64,000 nt of DNA, taken from positions 153,984,766 through 154,048,765 of the forward strand of contig CM022945.1 in the NCBI GenBank assembly GCA_012931725.1, in the 5' to 3' direction. Positions 56,907 through 64,000 of this stretch are shown piece after piece. The stretch comes from Litsea cubeba (taxonomy: Eukaryota; Streptophyta; Magnoliopsida; Laurales; Lauraceae). Every line of letters starts with the position of its first letter. Position 1 is the stretch's first letter. Both the position numbers and the translations under genes were made by a program. Below the pieces are notes generated by a model. It did not search any database. It was not told where the DNA came from and saw only the letters and a list, made by a program, of their open reading frames with translations.

Positions 56907-56972
56907 GTCCGCTCGAGCGACCCAGGTACTGTCTGGGCTCCGCTCGAGCGGACCTGGGTCGCTCGAGCGAGC
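56907..56972. repeat. CGCTCGAGCG palindromes in the solo LTR
   Basis: Three palindromes (56907-56921, 56940-56952, 56959-56972) are arranged partly as mirror copies, like the cluster at 52401-52592. Confidence 0.72.
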
Positions 56973-57059
56973 CCAGCCCAGCCTGGGAAATCTGTTCAGG
57001 GCCCGGTTCTGGGTCAACTTGGTGATCTGTTTGGGCCTGTTTCAAGGCCTGCTTGGGTT

Positions 57060-57500
57060 GTTTTAAAACCTGATTTTTTGGGCTATTTCAGGGCCTGACA
57101 TTGGGCTGTTTTAAAACTTACTTTGTGGGCCATTTGAGGTTTTAGTTTTGGGCTGTTTTAAGACTTGTTTTGTGGGCCTGTTCAAGGTCAGCTTTTGGGT
57201 TGTTTTTAAGATTTGTTTCGTGGGCCTGTTTCAAGGTCCGTTTTGGGCTATTTTAAAACTGTTTATTTGGGCCATTCAAAGTTTAGTTTTTGGGCTGTTT
57301 TAAAACTTGTTTTGTGGGCCTGGTTCAGGTTGGTTTTGAGCTGATTTTAAGTCTGTTTTGTGGGCCTGGTTCAGGTTGGTTTTGAGCTGATTTTAAGTCT
57401 GTTTTGTGGGCCTGGTTCAGGTTAGTTTTGGGGCTGATTTAAAACCTGTTTTGTGGGCTATTCAAAGTTAGTTTTGGGCTGTTTTTAAGAGCTGTTTGGG
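57060..57500. repeat. Tandem repeats with TTTTGTGGGCC in the solo LTR
   Basis: About ten imperfect units of 40-50 bp contain TTTTGTGGGCCTG and GGCTGTTTTAAAAC. Two neighbouring units (about 57318-57415) are nearly the same. Further short repeats are GTATTT at 57839-57867, AAAACCTCGAGGCAAGACGG at about 58110 and 58186, and CCGGTCCCATTTGTATGGCT at about 58404 and 58446. Confidence 0.72.
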
Positions 57501-59472
57501 CCATGTTTAAAGGGCGGTGTTGGACTAAATGAGTAGATTGTTTTGGGCCCGGTTTAAGGCCAACTATGGTCCTGTCTTAAAAAGATTTGGGATTTCTTGT
57601 AATACTTGGAAAGTTTGTGAAATGGGAATGGGATCATTGTGAGAATGAATGTATGTGGAATTACCCGGGAATCGTCTGAGTCTCAATGCGCACTTTATCA
57701 TTTAAATATTATGGATTTTCATCGGCATCAAACGCACTTTTTATTAATCAATGTTTAAAGGTTAAATGTGCATTGAGATGGTTCCTTGGCAAGGCCTTAA
57801 GTCATTCTCCACTATCCATTCCATTTCAAGTCAGAACATGTATTTGTATTTGTATTTGTATTTGTATTCTTGGGTAAACTAATTTAAATAGCATCGGTGA
57901 TTTGTTATAAAATCATGTGGTTTCCCATGTTCGAAAGGGTTGATCGTATGATTTTATACAAATCACTTTGATGTGTATTTGAACGGCTTACCATGGATAT
58001 TCGTATGTTTTCTCCGATTCGATTTGAAAAGAGATTGGAGTATGTTCGTCACATTCGGGATTTCTTCGATGAGACTATTGTTTTGATAAGGCTAGTATTT
58101 GAAAATAAAAACCTCGAGGCAAGACGGGGCCAGAGCTTTGTAGTGCGAGCCCATGAGCCAAAGAGGCTATGATTTCGAAAAGAAAACCTCGAGGCAAGAC
58201 GGGGCCAGAGCTATGTGGTGTGAGCCCCTGAGCCAAAGGGATTAGTATTATGGTTTGATTCGTATCGGTTCGAGTTTTGAAAACTAAAGGCACCACTAGG
58301 CTTAGGTCACCTTGTCGGGCTGATCACCCGGCTTGGGATCTTTAATTTGTCAGCCAGCTGCAGCTTGGATTCTGTCTGTACCGACCATGGCAACGGTTTT
58401 ATCTGCCGGTCCCATTTGTATGGCTACGGTTCTGATTTTTGATCTGCCGGTCCCATTTGTATGGCTACGGTTCTGATCCTATTTCTAGTACCACGTTCAG
58501 TGGCTACGTTTCTGTCTGCTCTTGTTACTTCGGTAATAGGAGAATATAGCTATGTGTGGTTGCCAATGTTTTATCTGCATATTACTTTATTTATGATTCT
58601 TGTTGTTATACTTTTTATGCTTTGATTTGTTTAATGTTTACGATATCGATCTTTATTGTATTGTCCCTACTATTCAGTTTTAAATGTATTTCCAATTATT
58701 AAATGTTTTGCTCAGGTGGTTATCTTTTCGAGATATTTATGCTTTAGAGACTGTTCGTTTATTTGTCTTGATATTTATGTTCGGACTTTCGATCGTTTTA
58801 GCTTGTTTTATTGTCATTATTGTTTAGACTATTTATTCGGTTTTACGATGATTTCATCAGGTTTTATGTATGTTCTTTTGTTTCATATTACTTGATCATT
58901 TGCTTGCCAGACCGTCGTGTCTGACCCTGTTTGTTTGGTGCCAGTCTCTTCTTTTCTGTTTTTAGGTGTTTGATCGGAGGAGGCGGTGGGACCGTCGGTC
59001 TGACGTGAGAGGCTGCCCATTGATATCATCTAGATGTCAAGTTTGGCACCGGAGTTCGTATCAAACCTTTGGGGGTAGTATTTCTGTTTAGTTGGATATA
59101 TTTTTGTATGGCTTTATTAGCCTTTTTATTGGGTTTGTAATGAAGACACTTGTTAATTGTAATTTGAACATGTGGGAATTAATTAGTCTTGTTACTACCA
59201 GCTCAGTGTGCTCTGATGTATGATTTATGCCAGTCTGCCTATTTGATGGCTTTGTGATATTGGTTGCGTGCGACACGGAACCCGATGGCCACGGATTCCG
59301 AGTCGTAACACCATGTGTAGCTTCCGCGAAAATATACTCTGATCGTGATGGAATTTGATCATCCTCATTCACGCGGGTCTTGGGAAATACAACAAAAGTT
59401 TCAAATTATCCCAAAATTTCGCACTCCGTGATCGGATCACTGCAGGGCCCGGTTTCGGGGTGTGACAAACAG

Positions 59473-61015
59473 GCTCGTCAACAAGGGCAGGACCAAAATC
59501 AGAACCAGCGACCTCAGTAGCAGAACAGGAATACACAGCAGGGCAGGCAACCACAAGGACAAAACAGGCCACAATAGAGGGCACAGCTATATGCCGTCAA
59601 TAGAGCTGATGCAGAGGCGGAAGGCAATGTAGTGGAAGGTACACTTCTCGTCTGTGGTTTTGATGCTTGGGTTTTGTTTGACCCTGGCTCTACTCACTCA
59701 TTCCTATCTCCAAAATTTGTTAAGTTGATTGATATGCATGCTAGAGAGTTGAGTTTCATTTTGACTGTGGCTACCCCATTAGGTAAGGAAGTTGTTTGTA
59801 GAACTTTTTACCCTAGTTGTTCAGTCATGATAGGAGAAGTAGTATTACCGGCAGATCTCATTTTATTGGAAATGCAAGATTTTTTGATGTCATCTTAGGG
59901 ATAGATTGGTTAGCAGGATACCATGCTTCTATGGACTGTTTCCATAAGACCCTAACTTTTAAGTTAGAGGAGACCCAAGCAGGGGTGTTGTTTCAGGGAG
60001 AGAGGAGTAGTTCTGGTGCAGGGTTCATTTCAGCGTTGAAGGCTGATAGACTTCTAAGAAGTGGTTGTGAGGCTTATTTGGCATTTATCACGGAGGATAA
60101 ACGGTCCCAAGGGGTGGAGGAGATCCCAATTATTTGTGAATTTCCGGATGTTTTCCCGGAGGAGATACAAGGATTACCACCCATTAGAGAGATAGACTTC
60201 ACTATTGAGTTGTTACCGGGGACCGCTCCGATATCTATTGCACCTTACAGAATGGCTCCGGCAGAATTGGGAGAGTTGAAGATACAGTTGCAAGAACTTT
60301 TAGACAAAGGTTTTGTGAGACCTAGTGTGTCACCGTGGGGAGCACCAGTTTTGTTTGTGAAGAAGAAAGATGGTTCTATGAGAATGTGTATTGACTATAG
60401 AAGATTGAACCAAGTGACCATCAAGAATAAGTATCCATTGCCAAGGATAGATGAATTGTTTGATTAGTTGCAAGGAGCTGCTTACTTTTCAAAACTTGAC
60501 TTGAGGTCTGGCTACTATCAGTTGAGAGTCAGAGATTCAGATGTACCAAAAATAGCCTTTCGGACAAGATATGGACACTATGAGTTTTTAGTGATGCCAT
60601 TCGGTTTGACTAACTCACCGGCAGTTTTCATGGCATTGATGAACAAGATATTTGCAGAGTATTTGGATCAGTTTACAGTGGTATTTATTGATGATATTTT
60701 AGTGTATTCCAACACTAAAGAAGGGCACGAAGAACATTTGAGGATAGCACTCCAGCTTTTGAGGGAAAACCAGTTGTTTGTAAAACTTAGTAAGTGTGAA
60801 TTTTGGCTGGACCAAGTCACATTTTTGGGTCATATCATCTCGAAGGAAGGATTATCAGTGGACCCGTCCAAGATTGAGGCAGTTGTGAATTGGGATAGAC
60901 CGAAGAATGCATCAGAGATCAGGAGTTTTCTTGGATTGGCAGGGTATTATCGGAGGTTTGTGCAAGGATTTTCGTCGATTACGTCACCTTTGACGAAGTT
61001 AACTAGAAAAAACAC
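59473..61015 (+). pseudogene. Protease and RT of the chromovirus-like element (truncated)
   Basis: The protease active site is WVLFDPGSTHSFLS (about 59669-59710), followed by FDVILGIDWLAGYHASMD after a frameshift near 59875. RT starts near FPDVFPEEIQGLPP and includes GTAPISIAPYRMAP, SPWGAPVLFVKKKDGSMRMC, FGLTNSPAVFM and the catalytic VFIDDILVYS (60681-60710). A TAG at 60465-60467 interrupts LFD-LQGAAYFS, where the family has Q. The frame stays readable to GLAGYYRRFVQGF and TKLTRKN, then joins LTR sequence at about 61015. RNase H and integrase are absent. Confidence 0.85.
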
Positions 61016-61602
61016 ACCATCGTGTCTGATCCATTTATTTTGGTACTCAGGTCCCGAACTTATTGCCATCGAGGAGGAGCCTGAGGAGGCGGTCGGTGAA
61101 CCACAGCGCGTAATCGAGTGGCAAGCTGACGATGTCATGTAGACATTCGGTCTAGCCTTGAGAACGACACATTTTGGGAACTCGTGATATCATCTTTTGG
61201 GTTTTAATGGTTGTATGGTCTTTGTTGACCATTATTTTGGGGAAATTAATCAACTGATCTTTTGTATATACAATTTACTTTACTTTTGGGAAATATGCTT
61301 ATGATCATTGCTCATTTTGATATCTTGTCGTGTCAATTATGAATCAGTCTTATTTATGGAATGAAATAGCATTAATATGATTTGCTACACGCTTCCGCAA
61401 TCTCGAATACATGTTTGATATGATTATATGTGAGATGATATGTATGGATAATCCTCACCGCGGAACCCTGTGGGAAATCACGTGCACGGATAAATATTTT
61501 CTTAATTCCGTGTGCGGGTTAGCCAAAGAAATGCACGTGGCGCGGCATCATCAAGTCCCGATCCCGGATTTGGATCCGCTAGCCCGGTCCGGGGTCGCGA
61601 CA
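61016..61602 (+). repeat. Terminal part of the 3' LTR of the chromovirus-like element
   Basis: This stretch is nearly the same as 53541-54119 of the 5' LTR, ending GGGGTCGCGACA. It begins at the deletion join and lacks about 1.76 kb of LTR. A 66-codon frame running from RT into it is an artefact of the fusion. Confidence 0.85.
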
Positions 61603-62274
61603 TTAAGCGTATTTACATTTACAAACATCTTTCTAACATCTTATATTTGTATCCAAAAAATAAAAAATTCCTTTTATGTTTGGCAGTCTTCCTTTAACGC
61701 TGCTTCCAACATCTTAAAGGTTTCCATGTGAACAAAAAAACAAAAGAAAATCCCTTGCTGTTTGTCATTTTTCATTTAATGCTCCTTCCAACATCTTACA
61801 GTTATCCATGTGAACCAAAAAAGGAAGACCAAAAAAATCCATGATGTCTGCCAGTCTTCCTTTAGAATGTGAACTTTTTTTTTGCTTCAAAGTCTTCTTT
61901 TGTCCAAGTACGGGGCTCGTCATGCAAGAACTTGACTGGTAATTATGCCCTAAAACTGTCGATGACGCTTTGTGCCAAGTGGTTATGAACTGGTTTGCAA
62001 CGAGAGATTTGAGTCCTGAGGTAGCACATGATGATGCCACAATCAAGCCTACAATGTGACATGGTATTGTCAGTTATTCATATTGTTTGGTTGTCTATGG
62101 TTTTATTTGTATAATCTAGATTCTTGTTACAATACTTACGATCCCTGTTTCTGCTGTGGTGCTCCTTCCATGCTGGTCAATGGCTCATTATATGGCTGCG
62201 TTTCCTCAATGTTGACGTAGTTGTAATTTTCTACATACAATTTTTGTGATCACATCATTTTCATTAGCCACATA
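61603..62274. other. Intergenic spacer with three repeats of about 84 bp
   Basis: Three imperfect direct repeats, each with the pattern TTCC(T/A)TTTAA...CTNCTTCCAACATCTTA and ATCCATGTGAAC, start near 61682, 61766 and 61850. No gene is seen here. The rest is AT-rich unassigned sequence up to the Tat-5 LTR. Confidence 0.6.
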
Positions 62275-64000
62275 TATTGACACCAAAAATGTCACTTTGC
62301 CTCTTCAACCTCAAGAAAGCAACGTGAAGCCGCAACCTACCACAAAAAGGCAATGCTACTTCCAAAAAGGTCAATCTTATCAGAATCAAACAAAAACTGC
62401 AAGATCCTTCAAGACAGTCAAGAGAGGAATACACATGAAGTTTTGGGACATTTCAAAATTACTTCGCCCAACTTCACTCCTCCGACAGCTGAACAGGAGC
62501 TCCCGGCGGCAACAGCATCGAAGACATCTGATCTTTGATCAGAGCCTGTGGATGGTCTCAAAATATCTCCAAAAGGCTCCACGCAAAGTTTCAGGTAAAA
62601 CCGACAATGTTTAACCCTACATCAACCCTCAAATAGTAAAATTAAGCCTCTCGGAGTCGAGAACCACTGAGACCATCACTCATCAAATAGAGCACATGGG
62701 CAGCTTCAAAATGCTTATAAAGGGCTACATGTCAAGCTTCAAGTCATTTCGACAACATTTGACCAGACTTTGACTCTCGAAAGCCAAATCAAGCCTCTCG
62801 GTAGCGAAGCTCCCCGGGACCACGGTTTCCAAATCAGAGCTAATGGATCATCTCAAAATGACACCAATAAGCTCCCTGTCAAATCTCAAGTCAATCGGAC
62901 ATCGGTTGACCGCACATCAAAGCGCGGCATCTTCCTCGCGATAGAATCAAGCCTACCGGCGACAGGAACCCACACGGCTTCAAAACTCAAACAAAAGCCT
63001 ATGGTTGGTCTTATTTACTGCTCAGTAAGCTTTACCTCAAATTTTTGGTCATTCCAAAATCGTTTGACCCAGTTTTGGCTTCTGACAGCAAATCGACAGC
63101 TCTACGCGACAAAATCTTCGGCTTTCCTGGAAAATCGGAAACTTTGCACCCCAATTTGCAAGGATTCTCATCAAGTTTTCTATAGGGAAATCAGGCCAAT
63201 AAATTTGCAAAAATGTAAGGTAAATTACAGAAGAAAAAAAGAATCGAAAAAGACGGACGAAACGGCCGAAAATCGACGACCTAAAAGGTCCGGACCCCAT
63301 GGTCGCTGGCGACCTTGGCCCATGGTTGCCGGCGACCGCGCCCCATGGTCTCCATGACCATGGCCCATGGTCGCCAGCGACCTTGGAAATCCGGGTCGCC
63401 GGATTTCCGCCGAAAGGGCGTTTTTCGAGATTTCAGGCCCCTGTGGTTTTTCAAAATTCTGACTTTCGAGGCACCAAATCCATCAATCTTCGTCAACATC
63501 ACGGGCCTGTTTCCAAGAGTATCAAAGCATCTTTGATCGCCAACTGGTAAACCAAGGAAGTGCACTTTCTATCTGATCGATCGAGAAATCGATAAGAAAG
63601 GTGGCACCGGCCCGCTGTTAGCAATTAATGTCTGAAGTTAGATGGTCTTTCGATGTCGATCAGCATGAAGATCTGTCGATGATCATCACCAGAAGAATTC
63701 CAAAAGACGTGGCACAGCCCGCGACTCTTCGAGCGACTTGGCAACTACATAATGTTGTTAATTGACCCATTTATGGCAATTTATTGCAGTCATTAACTCG
63801 TTATTTTGGACGGCCCAGTCAGAAGCAAGGAAAAAGGAGTTACAAGTCTAAGCGATCATGGCATTAAAACCATGAAACTTCTCCCATCATGGTGATTAAA
63901 GATAATTAAATGCCTTAATTCTCCACTGGCCAATCAAAAACCAAGGAAAAGGAGTTACAAAATAAATGAATTAAAACTTGTAACTCCTCCCATTATGTGG
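62275..64000 (+). repeat. Tat-5 LTR, cut by the window end
   Basis: It starts TATTGACACC (TG changed to TA) and follows the Tat LTR sequence through GCCTCTTCAACCTCAAG and the GC-rich palindromic module (63297-63386) to AACTCCTCCCATTATGTGG at the window end. It is not preceded by the CGAGGGGGCATT tract, so it is a 5' LTR or a solo LTR rather than a 3' LTR. The module here holds more palindromic units than in any other copy. Confidence 0.82.

Larger units (their letters stand above)
55525..59467 (+). mobile_element. Solo LTR of a gypsy element, 3943 bp
   Basis: It starts TGTAAGACCCCGACCC, ends TTCGGGGTGTGACA, and is flanked by an exact duplication AACAG (55520-55524 and 59468-59472). No primer site, polypurine tract or pol domain is inside, so it is a single LTR left by LTR-LTR recombination. 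It shares its start, the GCTCGAGC cluster and a late block with TAGCTNTGTGTGGTTGCCA with the host element's LTR, so the two belong to related families. A TATA-like TTATAAG is at 56016-56022. Short open frames lack known domains. Confidence 0.87.
48249..61602 (+). mobile_element. Chromovirus-like Ty3/gypsy element with internal deletion
   Basis: Visible parts are a 5' LTR (48249-54119, interrupted), a primer site, gag (interrupted by a solo LTR), protease and RT, then a direct join into the final 587 bp of the 3' LTR. The outer ends are TGTAAGACCCC and GTCGCGACA. The flanking pentamers ATAAG (48244-48248) and TTAAG (61603-61607) agree at four of five bases, in line with an aged target duplication. 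RT sequence such as HYEFLVMPFGLTNSPAVFM and FIDDILVYS points to the chromovirus branch, perhaps Tekay/Del. Integrase, RNase H and most of the 3' LTR are lost. Confidence 0.8.

Noticed and set aside
58656..58895. 79-codon hydrophobic frame in the solo LTR
   Set aside because: It is AT-rich, with no conserved domain and no start context; its hydrophobicity follows from T-rich codons.

Overview
This window is nuclear DNA of a flowering plant. It is made almost entirely of nested transposable elements, and I see no host gene, rRNA or tRNA. The element types point to an angiosperm with a repeat-rich genome: Tat-lineage and chromovirus-like Ty3/gypsy retrotransposons, a MuDR-type transposase gene, an RTE-type LINE, and introns of 60-130 bp with canonical GT/AG ends. 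The species cannot be told from what I see.

Left half (1-42081): a self-nested stack of one Tat-lineage family, here numbered Tat-1 to Tat-5, with LTRs of about 2.55 kb running from TGTTGACACC to CCATCA. Tat-3 (12172-42081, + strand) is the oldest visible layer. Tat-2 (2591-12171, +) inserted into Tat-3, and Tat-1 (3' LTR 28-2590, +) inserted into Tat-2. A gypsy deletion derivative, GypDel (7064-11173, minus strand, 5-bp duplication CCTCC), sits in the Tat-2 LTR. A 22.9-kb copy, Tat-4 (17914-40861, minus, duplication CGCGG), with both LTRs sits in the Tat-3 LTR. Tat-4 carries, on the minus strand, gag, a zinc-binding-like linker, protease, a G-patch region, RT, a degenerate RNase H, a second RNase H and an uninterrupted integrase. 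Most of these reading frames carry stops or frameshifts.

Between integrase and 3' LTR the Tat elements carry a second gene on the opposite strand. It has its own TATA box, a very short first exon, an intron of 660-730 bp, a plant-mobile-domain (PMD) region and a coiled-coil tail. It is visible in Tat-2, Tat-3 and Tat-4, broken in each.

Middle (42082-48248): old sequence with an RTE-type LINE remnant (about 42650-44135), a GGCGG-rich inverted-repeat fragment (44160-44290) and a degenerate MuDR-like transposase gene (45428-47680).

Right part (48249-61602): a chromovirus-like gypsy element (+) with 5' LTR, primer site, gag, protease and truncated RT. An internal deletion fuses RT to the end of the 3' LTR. 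Its 5' LTR is interrupted by a truncated element (about 48530-52057) that carries a different antisense gene, a Transposase_28-like coiled-coil protein with three exons and its own TATA box. Its gag is interrupted by a 3.9-kb solo LTR (55525-59467, duplication AACAG). The window ends in the LTR of Tat-5 (62275 onward).

The most notable point is that two different retrotransposon families both carry a self-promoted, intron-containing gene of retrotransposon-accessory type, running antisense from next to the 3' LTR.
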